This document shows, one piece after another, positions 34,101-46,500 of a DNA stretch of 64,000 bases. The DNA comes from Nymphalis io (taxonomy: Eukaryota > Arthropoda > Insecta > Lepidoptera > Nymphalidae). Under the pieces are notes generated by a model. It was given only the letters and a program-made list of their open reading frames with translations. It was not told where the DNA came from and ran no database searches. Made by a program: the position numbers and the translations under genes. The first letter of the stretch is position 1; the number at the start of each line of letters is the position of its first letter. Location of the stretch: assembly GCF_905147045.1 (NCBI RefSeq), contig NC_065898.1:6758001-6822000 (forward strand), in the 5' to 3' direction.

Positions 34101-35942
34101 AAAATAATTAAATGTTACGTTAAAATTTCTATTTTCGATTTGATAGTAACAACGGCTGCTTCAGATAATGCATCGGAGGGTGGATCCACTTCAGGAAAAC
34201 GCGGCCGCGGAGTCACCGTTGCTTCTCAGCCTACTGTCGTCTCACCGAAGAAGACTAACCCTTTTCTATGTCCCCGTAAGGAAATATTTAAGGTTTTTTT
34301 TTATCCATAAGTCATTTTCAAGGTTTTATAATGCCAATTAAAATTTCAGTTGGTCATTTTTTGGAAATAGAATCGATGCAAGTATTGACAGCTTTGAATG
34401 AATTTATGGCAGCATTTGTTCCTCCTGAGAAAAGAAAGCTTTATGATATACTGTAAGTAAATGTACAATTCATTTGTCACTTAGTCCATGCGACCTTGCA
34501 CCTGTCATTCCTCACAGTCCATGCACCTTGACCTCTTACATCTGCTGTCGCATTTCATTGTATTAATTCATCACCATTATTTAATTCTCCATTACCTATT
34601 GATTTAATAGCCGAGATGGCCTAGTGTCAAGAACGCGTAAATCTTAACCAATGATCGTGGGCACCCTGGCAGGCACCATTGAATTTTCATGTGCTTAATT
34701 TGTTATTATAATTCATCTTGTGCTTGACGGTGAAGGAAAACATCGTGAGAAAACCTGCGTGTGTCGAATTTCACTGAAATTCTGACACATGTGTATTCCA
34801 CCCGCATTGAAGCAGCGTGGTGGAATAAGCTCCAAACCTTCTCCTCAAAAAGGGAGAGGAGGCCTTAGCCCAGCAGTGGGACATTCACAGGCTGTTACTG
34901 TACTGTACTGTACTTATAGATTTAAGACAACCCACTATTGAGAATATATCAATATCACGATTTCTTACTAATGAATTTTACTGCATCTGCAATCTGTTAA
35001 ACGTCGAGTATAGTCTCAATTGATTTTTGAGACCTTTGTTCAAAAAGGAGCCTACTTCGGTGCTTGATTTCTAGGAAACATATAGAGTTCTTTTTGCAAA
35101 ATGGGGTAGTCGATTTTTCCATTGATTATAAAAAAAAACCAAGAAATGTATTGATTGCTCTTTGCAAGTTCCGAATCCTACGAAAGCAAGTCGTATGTTT
35201 TAAGTATGATGAACATATCTTAGTTGCTTATGTAATTTTCCAAGTACATAGTGTCACCTTAATAAATTGGTCGGCTTTAGCTTTTCTTACTAAACATACT
35301 TAATATTTTCAAACACCAATCCATTTAATATATTATTTTTTATTGCATATTTATGCTTGTATACAATATGAAAGAGAACATAATGAATTACAAAAATATC
35401 CTTTATATTTGTTGTGTTATTAATTTTTAAGGGATAGCGTCAAGACACCAGACTTTGGTTCTCCATCTCGGAAACTGAACGTCGAAGAAATAGAACAATA
35501 TTGGTCCCAGTGGAAAAACTTATTCTCTCCAGAAAAAGATCGCTTTTGGGATGGATTGCTTTCTGGTCTAAATAACTATTTAACGATTTTACAAGGTATA
35601 AATTTTACAAGGTACTATCATTTTTGAAGACTACTATACGCTCAAACCTCGCATTCCAATCTGCTTTAATTATCTTCATTCATTCTTTATTATATTTTGT
35701 GAATTAAATTAGTTAAAAAATATTTATGATGTAAATATTTATTCAATGCAGAGCGTGAGCGAATTCACGAAGACGTATTGCAGTTACGTCAACGTAACGC
35801 TTCGCTACGTGGTTTGGTGCGCGGAACACTTCCTGAACTGCCGCACGCCGTGCCGCGGTACACGCGTCCTCGCCGTACGCCCTTCGTTGCTACTTCACCA
35901 GACTCAGCGCCACCACCTTTCGCAAAATTATCTCCCATCTAA
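28123..35942 (+). CDS. DRC1: Dynein regulatory complex subunit 1
   Basis: Core coiled-coil subunit of the nexin-dynein regulatory complex that links axonemal doublets and governs ciliary beating; in insects probably needed in sperm flagella and sensory cilia. Exons: 28123-28268, 28677-28864, 29424-29659, 29760-29966, 31249-31416, 31506-31742, 31828-31969, 32045-32139, 32213-32338, 32410-32535, 32609-32660, 32819-32903, 33379-33458, 34147-34275, 34350-34452, 35432-35595, 35752-35942; 2475 bp, 824 residues, all phases consistent. The N-terminus is acidic (NDEDEDDVL). The NYD-SP28 region reads WDFMLGIKDPLDIDAA and CEVLLEQKDKLINELK. Long heptad-type helices follow, with CRHFSHVN and VWRMS. The C-terminal associated domain has IEQYWSQWKNLFSPEKDRFW and then LRQRNASLRGLV. 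Somewhat longer than the vertebrate protein, with Pro-rich and Ser-rich inserts. Several introns contain retroposed repeats. Confidence 0.93.
28945..29172 (+). repeat. A-tailed dispersed repeat, diverged copy, DRC1 intron 2
   Basis: Plus-oriented copy from gtaaacagcactacgtattg to ccacttacctattaaaaaaa, recognisably of the 1319 family. It has internal deletions and an A-rich tail. Confidence 0.7.
30741..31060 (-). repeat. A-tailed dispersed repeat, near full-length, DRC1 intron 4
   Basis: Begins with 14 T, then atagaataggaaggcggacg, and runs to gacgagcttgcacaaagccc. The best-preserved copy, very close to that at 1319. Beyond it the junction is expanded by tandem duplication, listed next. Confidence 0.88.
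31018..31130. repeat. Compound tandem duplication at the repeat boundary
   Basis: First unit cacaaagccctaccaccagta occurs twice in a row, then a ~45-bp block built from ccaccattatatatattcta plus an AT run occurs twice. The first unit belongs to the 5' end of the retroposed repeat, so the duplication involved the insertion boundary. Confidence 0.8.
33040..33275 (+). repeat. tRNA-derived SINE (Metulj-like), copy 2, DRC1 intron 12
   Basis: From gaacgcgtgaatcataaccg through aggaaaacatcgtgaggaga to cagcagttggacattcacag, in plus orientation. The middle section is shortened relative to the copy at 34607. Confidence 0.82.
33889..34085 (-). repeat. A-tailed dispersed repeat, DRC1 intron 13
   Basis: From tagtataggtaggcgaacg to accggaacacaacaataca. 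Same family as 1319, minus orientation, 5'-truncated. It ends about 60 bases before a DRC1 exon. Confidence 0.82.
34607..34918 (+). repeat. tRNA-derived SINE (Metulj-like), copy 3, DRC1 intron 15
   Basis: Near full-length: head gccgagatggcctagtgtca, body with ggtgaaggaaaacatcgtga, end cccagcagtgggacattcac, and a tail of repeated gtact. Confidence 0.85.
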
Positions 35943-35981
35943 AAGATGTTAAGAATATTAGTATACCTATATTTCTGCTGA

Positions 35982-35987
35982 AATAAA
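35982..35987 (+). terminator. Candidate DRC1 polyadenylation signal
   Basis: AATAAA 40 bases after the DRC1 stop codon; another follows at about 35995. Either could serve. Confidence 0.5.
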
Positions 35988-35999
35988 ATTTATAATAAA

Positions 36000-37079
36000 T
36001 CCCTTTAATACTTAATATGTTAACGCAGTATTATATAAATCATGTTAAACGTGAAAATCTTGGTGTGAATTTATACAATAATATTAGAATTGATTTGTTG
36101 GAATAAAATGTAAGTTAAAACTATTGTGAATATATTTTAATAATATGATTGTGGCCTTTGAATTTAATTACAATCGAAAGTATTTTTTTAACTTAATATA
36201 ATTATTATAATATATATATCTGTCCTTTACAGATTTATTTGACCTCTCCATAACGGTTAAAACTATTGTTATCAGAATCAGTTTCACGAAATCTTCGATA
36301 GGGCCGAGACAAAGTTCGTTTACGTCTTATAGTATATATATTATTAAGCAATATATAGAGAAAATTGTTTATAAACACTGTTTCAGAAACAAAATTTACG
36401 TGTTTCTAAAACACAATTTTGTTTCGGTAAACACTACGGCATGTTTCTGTGTTTCTGTGCTGAAACTAACCTAACATATTTTCATGCTATCCAATATTTT
36501 TAACATTCGAAGATGTACTGCTTGAAATATGTTTCGAATAAAATATATATATAATGACACTATATTTTAGTCATATACCATATGGCTATTAATATGTTGG
36601 CACAGTAATACCAAAGCGGGTGCCACAAAAGAAGTGTTCTAATAGTGATCCTTGTAAATGTGAGACGCAAATCGTGATATAAACAGTGTAGTGTGTATGG
36701 ATCCTAATAGTTCAAAAAAGCTGAATATACTTGTATCCAGAGCTATTTAATAGATTTCAAAAAAGTGTCAAGAGTCAGTATGGACTACGGCTTTCGATTT
36801 GACATTTTAAATCTGACTGAACTCTGAAGTCTGAGCAATTATAAATCATAATGTCATTTGCCAATTGAATTGACTAAATAAAATTATTCAAGTATTTGAG
36901 TGATATTTCTTGGTTTTTCTAAAACTAACTTAATCAAATACTGTGGGATATATATTAATTCAAAAACTTGCAGTGATTGATTAAATTTGTGTGGTAAAAG
37001 AATGATAGTGTAACATTTTATACAAAAACTATCGTTACTTTTTAATTTGTAAAATTATATTAATTTTGTAAAAATCAAA
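36000..37079. other. Intergenic between DRC1 and the AIG1-family gene
   Basis: AT-rich sequence without coding signal. The patch at 36370-36470 repeats gtttc/gaaac motifs (caacactgtttcagaaacaa type) without forming a defined element. The right part must contain the promoter of the next gene. Confidence 0.4.
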
Positions 37080-37868
37080 ATGTTAAAAATGTTGTTTCAC
37101 CTTCTTGGTGCAATTCAATTCTTTTATGGTTGTTATTACGACTTTACTTACGTTAAAATACCAAGTACTGCAACCACGGTGACCCCGTTCGGTGGAAAGT
37201 TCAAATACTTGACTTACTTAAATGCGGTAAATAAGCATTTCTTTCATTTATTAACTATATTTAATAAGAAATGATTTTTTTTAAATGAACTAATGAGCAA
37301 TTGATTTCAGATGCTGCAAACGCTGTATTTTACTGTGGCCCTCCTCAATGATATTGTGGGTTCTAATGAGTCCACACCATCTAATAAGCCATTAGTAAGA
37401 CGATTCAAGGATTTACTGTTTAGTGCACTTGCATTTCCACTGTCAATGTTTGTTGGTATAACATTCTGGGGTATATATGCAGTTGACAGGGAACTTATTT
37501 TGCCGAAAATGATGGATGAATTTTTCCCTACATGGTTAAATCATGTTATGCATTCTAACATTGTAATATTTACTGTTATAGAACTAGCAACCTCATTTAG
37601 AATGTATCCCGGTAGAAAGATAGGTTTGTCAGTATTGACTACCTTTATGCTTTTTTATGTAGTATGGATTCACATTATCTACTTTAAAACAGGAAGTTGG
37701 GTGTATCCCATTCTCTATGTACTTAACTGGCCAGTAAGAATATTCTTCTACTTGTTCAGTCTTGGCTTTGTTTTTAGTCTCTATACTTTAGGCGAGATAT
37801 TGAACAGGTCAATTTGGTCAAAGGAAGTTGAATCTACAGTTAAATCAGGAAAGAAAAAAGCTAAGTAA
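37080..37868 (+). CDS. AIG1/ADTRP-family membrane protein (probable FAHFA hydrolase)
   Basis: Two exons, 37080-37226 and 37311-37868, joined in phase 0; 234 residues. The family comprises multi-pass membrane proteins; human AIG1 and ADTRP hydrolyse fatty-acid esters of hydroxy fatty acids using a conserved Thr and His. Here Thr45 lies in FGGKFKYLTYLNA, and the histidine block reads WLNHVMHSN (residues 125-133). About six hydrophobic segments are visible: 5-20, 48-64, 85-107, 129-145, 153-170 and 185-212. The C-terminus is basic (SGKKKAK), an ER-retrieval-like dilysine-rich end. Other family signatures are FWGIYAVDREL and GSWVYPILYVLNWP. Activity is inferred from the family, not proven. Confidence 0.92.
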
Positions 37869-39397
37869 ATTTTTACTATTTGCTAAATAGCATTTTAATA
37901 GAATAATTTTGGTGTTACAATTACAGTAAAATTGTCTTGTGTGATTATGTAAGGTATTCTATTTAATAATGAGGTAAAGGTAATAAGATAAGATACAATT
38001 TATGTGGCCTGATAGGGAAGCTATATAAGTTTAAATATCTTTTATTTTATATCACTTATTTGGTTACTGAATACATAATTTCTATTATTGTTTTCCCAGT
38101 ACATTATTTTTAGCGTATGTTACTCTTACATACCATTGTAAATTATTTAATGATGCATTCCAAGTCTTGTTGTTTTTTAACTTTGTTAATTAATCTTAAA
38201 CAGATTGTGTATAAAAGTTAATTACTTTTTATTAACTTGCTGTTTATAGGCAAATATATTTTTTTTTATATTTTTTACAATTCAGTGTAACATTTATTGT
38301 AATAAATTTTATGGGCTGTCATGTTGCAACAAAGCAATAATTAATATATAATTTATAACTTAATGAAATAATCATAGCTTAGTGGTAAATTAAATAGTCT
38401 TTTGTCTGTGCATTAATACATAAAAATGTAAATTGCCATTAATTTTCATTGGGTGTAATATTTGGGATGATTTTACTAAAGTAATTAGTGTTATTAGATT
38501 GCAAATTGATTGTTTCAATATATGATGTATTGCTCTTAGTTCATTTCATTTGAACTCTGGAAAGATGTAAAAGAATTATTATCAGGTATTATTTTCATCA
38601 AAATGGTAGTTCATTAAAACATTTAGCTTAGAAATATATATTATTAGTAGAAGTAAGAAAGTTTTACTTAATATTTGATATAGTATATGTTTTTAATTTT
38701 TAGCTGTTTTTATAGCTCCATCTATCTTTCATACGAGCTCAAATGAAATGAATTTTTAATGGTGTAGAGCTCTCTTTTGAGGCATATTAATGAATGATCA
38801 TGATAGCCTGGTTCTAATATTATAAGCTTGTTAAATTATAATGAACTTTTCTACTAAAACAATAATTATATTATAAAGGCTTTACATTCCATTCATAAGA
38901 GGCCTTATGTGTACCAAATGCTCATAAAATTATATGATATGTCATCAAAGTGCTTGTGGAATTGTCAAATTGCTTTAATCTTGTCTTTAATATGGTAAAT
39001 AGTTAAATAAAGCAATATACTATATTAAAATCACTTTTATTATAAATATATTTTATTATTAAACAAATTAGATGTTAATGAATAAAATAAAACTTCTATA
39101 TCTATAGCACTTTATTCTTTATTAAATAAAATTATCATACTGTAAAATAAACACTGATTTCACATGATATAAAATTGGGAATACTCTACTTAAATGTAAT
39201 ACTATCTTTACGACTAGAATATAATGTCATTTTGACAAAGTTTATTCTACTGTTTCTAAATTTAACACTTATTTCTAATTAACATTAATCAGTGTGTCAA
39301 AGCCTTACAGCAAGCTACTGATTTAATTTAGTTAAAAATAAGTACAGTAAAATAAAATGTGCTAAGGATTTTCAAAAGCCAAAAATAGATTAGGCCT
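37869..39397. other. 3' flank of the AIG1-family gene, nothing else recognised
   Basis: AT-rich, with several AATAAA sequences (for example near 39006) that could end the AIG1-family transcript. No ORF or repeat family recognised. Confidence 0.5.
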
Positions 39398-39610
39398 AAG
39401 ATAAACATACACGGTAGCACGCGCAAGCGATCCCGTAGCGCTCCTCGTTAAGGTGGAAATTGTACCGCTGGTTTTTTAGTGGGTATTCCGATCTTCGGGG
39501 CGCACTTGGCGCTTTGGACACCGGTGAGTCCCACATACCTCCACTGTTCCCGTGGGGGAAACGCGTAATGTTTTTTTTCCAGCGATAAAATAATAAAATA
39601 AAAATAAGAT
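39398..39610 (+). mobile_element. 3' end of an R1-clade-like non-LTR element, truncated
   Basis: GC-rich island in AT-rich DNA. Near its right end it reads gtgagtcccacatacctcc, then gtgggggaaacgcgtaat and ccagcgataaaataataaaa, an A-rich tail. The same tail sequence, inverted, forms the end of the element at 52551-52923. Only about 200 bp are present. Confidence 0.65.
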
Positions 39611-40544
39611 AAACATACAAAAATAAAAGTAAATAGTTAAGTGTCAATTTATCAGTAATAATATTGTAAAAATTACATAATTAAATACAAGTGCATAAAA
39701 AGCCTCAAAGTGAACAATTAAAGTCAATTCAATTATTATAAAAACTGGAAGTTCACAAACAGCTCATTACTTATGCGGGAATACTGTAATTGTTCTTTAT
39801 GATAAAATGAATACTGAATGTATTGAATTAATAAAGGCCATTATGTGCGTATTTTTTAAGAATAATGTGACCTTGTAAGAACTTTAATTTACACGTATTT
39901 TCGTAAACATCGTTAAAGAAAACAGGTTTTTCGTTATTTACAATACCTTTGATGCATACTACACACGTTTTTGTACCCATGATTGGTTGTGTCTAAGGTT
40001 TAATTTATTTAGCGTAAATTTACATAATAACCATAAGCTTATTTAATGCTAGACATTCAAAATTTGAAATATTTTAATAGTCTATTCCAAAGTAACATAT
40101 TTAAAGTTATGTCTGAATAAATTTGTAAAAAAAAAATGGAATGTGAAATAATTTTAAATTATTATTTTGATTGTGTGTTATTTATATTTAATATTTTCAT
40201 TGAAGTACACATAACATGTTTTAATTATTTGGTATTTACTGCGGAATCTAGCACCACAACTAACACCTGTAGGTTATCAAGTATTCTTTTTTATGTTTAA
40301 ATAAGAAAAATAAAATATTTTCGTAGCATTTCACATTCAATAATTTGAAAATGCATTAATTAATATAACATAGAATATAGGAACATTACATGAAGTCCCG
40401 TTAAACCAGTTTCTAACCAAAGTTAAAAAAAACAATTAAGTAAATGGCATAATTGGTCTAATATGATACAAAGGCTTTAGTATGCAACCCATTCTATCAC
40501 ATAATGGTTGAAACTCCGTGGATATAGGCCACGAGGTGACGGAG
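39611..40544. other. Convergent 3' region, nothing recognised
   Basis: AT-rich stretch to which the minus-strand KIAA0319-like gene's 3' UTR should extend. No coding sequence seen. Confidence 0.5.
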
Positions 40545-43500
40545 CTACGTTTTTATCTTTCTTGACGTTTTACTATGTCCGTTCTTCCAGCCGTTACCGT
40601 GAGCTAGTTCACCGTTCATCGATCGCGACCCGAAGGAGGTCATTTTGCTTTTTGTTTCGTAGAGCACGTCCGAATCGGTGTCGGACTCAGACAGGGCTTT
40701 GCTCGTGACTGAAATTAAAAGGGTGTCGCTACAGTTTTATATAAATAATTGAAATAAATCAACATATCAAAAATAATATTTTGACCTCAGAAATAAACAC
40801 CTTAATATACAAAAGGTAAGGTAACTCACAGGGCTTCTCCTCGTGGTCGGCGAAGGGCAGCAGGCGGTAGTTGGGGCGCGCGCGCGGGCGGCGCGGCGCG
40901 CACAGGCGGCGCAGCGCGCGCGCGGCCGCGTACCCCGCCGCGCACGCCGCGCACAGCGCCGCCGCGCCGCACACGCTCGCGTACACCACCGACCAGTCTG
41001 CGGGTGTATAGCCCTCAAACTAATTGCTATTTTGCGCAGATTATATATTTTATGCGCTTCGATATCTACATTTTAAATAAACATGAGAATATCAAAGTAC
41101 TTGACGAAATTAGCATAACTTGAACCTAGCAATCTTGCATATAAAGTTTTCGTATATAGGAAAGTGACTTAAGCTGTCTCAAAAAATTTGCGATATATTA
41201 TATAGCCGATTCCCGTCTTGAAACTATAGACTAGAATAATATGAAAGTTCCACAACAGATTGGTTGGTAGGTCTACGGAAATAATTATCATATTATAGTA
41301 AATGATTCTTAAATTAACGTAACAAGTGTTAGCATAGTTAAGGATCCGTAAAAGGAGATATCAAAGCCAGCGTAACTTCAGATGGAAAAGGACGAAAGTC
41401 GCTCAATAGGTCTCATGTCAACGAATCTTAATCTTATTTTTTTATGGATTAAATCATTTATACTGTTTTCGAAGTTTACAATAATTGAACTACGAGTCTT
41501 CCCTGACTGGGAGTACACTTTAAAAATATTAGAAAGCACGATAATCATCCTACCGTTGTAACTATTCATTGAAAGGTTCGACGTCATTGTGGAGCTACGT
41601 AACTCACCGCAATCGGGCTGAGAATCAGGCTGGAACTGCGTGAATAAGCTCTGCATCCAGAAGGCGTCGCAGCGACACGTGCGCGAGGCCTGCTCGCACA
41701 CGCCGCGCCCCGAGCACGCGCTGAGGCAGCGCCGCGAGCGCACGCGCCGCGCGCCCGCGCCCAGCGCCGCCGCGCGCGACGCGCTCAGCGCCCGCATGCC
41801 GTCCATGGCCACTCCCTGCAGGTATCAGGCGGGTTAAACGTTTGTATTCCGTTTTGCCGCCCTCGAAGAAGCTACATTCAGAAACGTCGAGAATTTGCAA
41901 TACAAAACGGCTAGTTTTGAGCACTTATTTAATACACTAGTTGCAAATTATCTTTTAGGAAGTAATTGAAATACAAATACTAAATATGAAAATGTTTCCT
42001 AAAACATAAAACAAAACATCTACATTACCTTCTCCGATAAGAAGTAAATTATCAATGTGTTCCCGGTGTCCACTTCGCTTCGAATTTCTGTCACGTTAAC
42101 CGTCACGTCGTCTTTTATTAGCAAGTTAATTTTTTGAACGAGGGAATCGAGTTGACTCTTCGTGAAAGTTGAAATCGGAACGTTGAGAGTCATCTCGAGA
42201 AGTTTCATTTCCAACGGGTCGGATTTAACTTGGACGCTGACCGTGTCTCTGTCTGATTCGCCTTGGTCATCCGTCACTGTTAGTTCGAACACATATCTTC
42301 CCGGTTCTATATTTGTTAGCTAAAAATTTCAACAATTAATTTAGTATAACGCTTCACCATGAGCAAATATTAAACCGCCTAATATTTATTTGATATGATA
42401 ATGATAATTGCTTCATTGTAATTCTTACTGGTCAATGTTGTGATGATCTGAAATTTACCACACGTTGCGTCGTCTAATTTTTTCTTGTATTTTTATGCAA
42501 TAAAATGCTCACGCGGGTACTCAACGGAGACTGGTCATGTGAGTAGTTGATATTACGGTACACAAACCGATGTACAATGTATTCCCTTACTAATATAATC
42601 TAATAGGACGGTAATCCGACACAAATAACAGCTTTACGTTATTTCCGTTTGCACGGGAGGGGAAATACTGCCTACTATCAAACGCCAGGCTGCTATTGAT
42701 GTTTGAAAAAAAAATTATTGACCCAACCCAGAGTCTGAATTCAGGACCTGGAGATATGCAGCCTTATAAGATACACTACAGTACAGTTACAGCCTGTTAA
42801 TGTCCCACTTCTAGGCTAAGGCCTCCTCTCCCTTTTGAGGAGAAGGTTTGGAACTTATTACAACACGCTGCTCCAGTGCGGGTTGGTAGAATACACATGT
42901 GGTAGATTTTCAATGAAACTATACACATGCAAGTTTCCTCACGATGTTTTCCTTCACCGTCAAGAACGAGATGTATTATTATAAACAAAAATAAAGCACA
43001 TGAAAATTCAGTGGTGCTTGCCCGATAGCATCTAGTCAACTATACACATTATAATAATTATATTTATAATATTTAATAATAATAAGTTTTATTACTACTA
43101 ACCTTTCACTTACTAACCTTATATGTTGCTACTAATACTTTACTAAGTAAATAGGAATACAATTTATACAGCTTCAAAAATGAAGCCTTAAAACAGGTCT
43201 TTCATTACTTACCATTAAAACTGGTTTTGTGTCTGAGTGTAGTATAACGGTACCGGCTGCTAAGCCGGATCCGGACCGAGTCCATCTCCATGACACGATG
43301 CGAAAATCGTCGGACGACTTGGAGCCATTTAGAATAAGAACCGATAGTGGCAAGTTTAATACTTGATCTCCACCAGCGTCCGCTTTTGGAGGACTGTTTT
43401 TATCTGTGGTTTTAAAGAAAATTATTGTTACGACTTAAATAATAGAAAATAATATATAAAAAAAAAGATTTAAAACTTTTTGTTATATACTTGTTGCATG

Positions 43501-46500
43501 TTGTGAGTAAACATTATACTTCAAATATTAATATAAAAAATCGGCCAGGAAGTGATTGGCTTCGGACACGACCCATACGATATTGACATTTAATTTAAAC
43601 CCTAAACTATTTTTGTTAATAAAATAAGTTCAACAGAAAAAAGGATGACAATCAAAATACATGAAGCTTGCTAAAAACAATATTTATACTAAACTAGCAA
43701 TGGTTACAAATGAACATATTAATGTAAGAAAAAGCAGGCGGTTAACACAAGGGCTATTCCTGGTATGTATTTATTAATAAGCCAATAATAACGCAACACA
43801 AAAAAATTAAAAAAAGTAGTACAATATTTCAAGTTAATTCACATTAAACACTTACTTATATATATATAATAGGAAGGCGGACGAGCATATGGGCCACCTG
43901 ATGGTAAGTGGTCACCAATGCTCATAGACATTGGCATTGTAAGAAATGTTAACCATCGCTTATATCACCAATGACTCACTCACCCTTCAAACCGGAACAC
44001 AACAATACCAAATACTGCTGTTTTGCGGTAGAATAATTGATTAATGGGTGGTACCTACCCAGACGAGCTTGCGCAAAGCAGTGAACATTAAACACACACC
44101 ATAATATCAAAGTATGACAGATCTAAAATATTTCATGATTTGCAAGATCTGTTTCCCACACTTAGGCGCCAATGTCATTTAACATGCTCGATATTTTTTT
44201 GAAAATTTCTGCGTTATTCGAAACTGATCTATGTTGATATAATGAGTTAGCCGAAATGGTGCAGAGGATAAAACACATTCCATCAATGTTGCAGATCGGT
44301 GATTTAAATTTCTGGGTAAGTGCCGCTGAGAAGTATCAAGAATAAAAGAAATATCATGCTTATTAAGGTTAACTGCGTGCTCGGCAGTCTAGGAAAACAC
44401 CCGAAACCTTCAGGTGATAAATGAAAATTCTGGCTAATGCGTATCTATCGATTTGCACTCGGGCAACGTGGTGGAATAAGGCTTTAAAGAATGAGCAAGG
44501 GAATACGAGCTATTACGTATGAACAGTTAGCTTGGCGTAAAACTAAGAGAAAGAGTGAGTTCGCCCCTACCATCAAGTTCGGAGAGCCTATGCTATATAC
44601 GTAAGATATTAAATATGTCCATGTATTAAGTTCTATATACAAACACACATTTACAACAAGAATTACAAAATTATATAGTGCATAAATAATGAGAGTACAG
44701 ATTATTATAAGTGAAGAACAAAAAATAATGTATTGTTTTGTTGAATATGTAACCATTTATCTGTGTTACCTGAACGAAAATTTCCCATATAACTCCTTAG
44801 ATATGCGTAATATTTACGGACCTGGACAAGTTACATATCGATTGACAAATTAGAAAACATCAATATATATAGAAAGGCCAAAAACAATAGAAATCGCTTT
44901 AACAATCAAATGCATTTGTCCAAGTCCGCAACCAAGTTATCTATATATGTGTAAATCGAATTGTGTTAAATTAGTAAAAACTCATGTAGTGCTCAATTCT
45001 TGTCATAATAATAGACAAAATCGGTTTAGTAATTTTTTTTTTAAATATGTAATACTAAGAGTCAATGTATAAAATTTAAGTTTATGCTATTTTGTAAAAA
45101 AAAAAAATGTTTTGAGAACAGCGGGATTTATAACTTGCAATGACTAAAACAGATACCTAAAAATTACAAGATGAAGTAAGACTTACTCTGAGTCACAGTT
45201 ATCGTAACATTATCGCTGGCCGAGTTTCCGTTATCATCGAGGACGGTGAGGGAGAACACGTACTGCCCCTTAGTGAGAGCGGTCGCGTTCGCGATGGACT
45301 CGTTAAAACCGACAATGTTAGAGTTAGTGGGTCCGGAGAGACAACGCCAAGTGTACGCAACGATCCTGTGATCGTCGTGCGACGCTGAACCGTTCAACAT
45401 TATCCATGTTTGAGGAAGCGATATGAACTGCAATTACATAAACCATCGGCCTAATTACTTGCAAATCGTTTTCAACCGTTGAATATAGGATTATTATAGT
45501 TAGTATATAAGTAAAGGTTCATATCATTAAATTTTTATTATTATTAAAATTATAGTAGATGCAATCGAAAATGGTTTCGTTTAAATAGTTATAATTCGCC
45601 GACTGATTCTGACTTCCTTTATTTCACATATTGGTCGGAAAGATAAAATGTAGTTTACTGTATTACATAAAGAGAGAAATCATAGATGAGCGGATTTTCC
45701 TATAAATCTTGTCTAGAGTATGATTAGTTAAAAAATGCTTTATCCTCTTCTTTCGAAAGTCAAATCATTGATAAAAGAGAGAGAAAACAGTGTTTAACTA
45801 AACACCCGTTTAACAGTGTTTATGTATAAGGACGATACAACTGAAATTCAGATATGAGTGTTAGATAGTTAATGAAGATAGAATAGATAAGCTGACGGAC
45901 AGTTTTTTTCTCAAATGACGAATTTTTTTTTAGAACATTCAATCAAACCACAATAAATTAAGCACCACTATTCAGAATGAAGTAGGTACATTTTTGTACA
46001 TTTTAATTTACACTGAGTATTATATTTTGTAAATTGGAAATGGAATTGGAAAATTGGAATGGAAAGAAATTGTTTTGAATTATAATATTTTTTGATAATA
46101 TAAAAAAAACAAAATATAAGTTCTGTCTTATCCTCGTCATGTTTAGTAATATCTTATAACTAATTCCACATTTATAATCATGCTGTTAATTATCATTTAT
46201 AATTACACAAATTACAAAAAACCTCATGCTTTTTCCTCATTTACATAACAGACGTTTCATATAATACGATCATCAAACATGTTATTCCAAGTTGATGAAT
46301 CTAATAGAGACGATATATGTATTTTTATCATTAAAATATATGCTCGATATTATAAGTCATCATTATCTTTGCCACACACGCTAAAAAGATCTTTATTGTT
46401 ATATTAGTAAGGTCCAGATTTTAGTTGGTAATATTTAAAATCATAGCGATATGCGACTCACCGCGTCGGTGCCCGCGTCGGCGACGGGCGGCGTGTTAGT

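Noticed and set aside
44819..44930. Small MITE with cggac.tggacaa ends
   Set aside because: The arms have mismatches, no target duplication is visible and there is no second copy in the window; left only as a remark.
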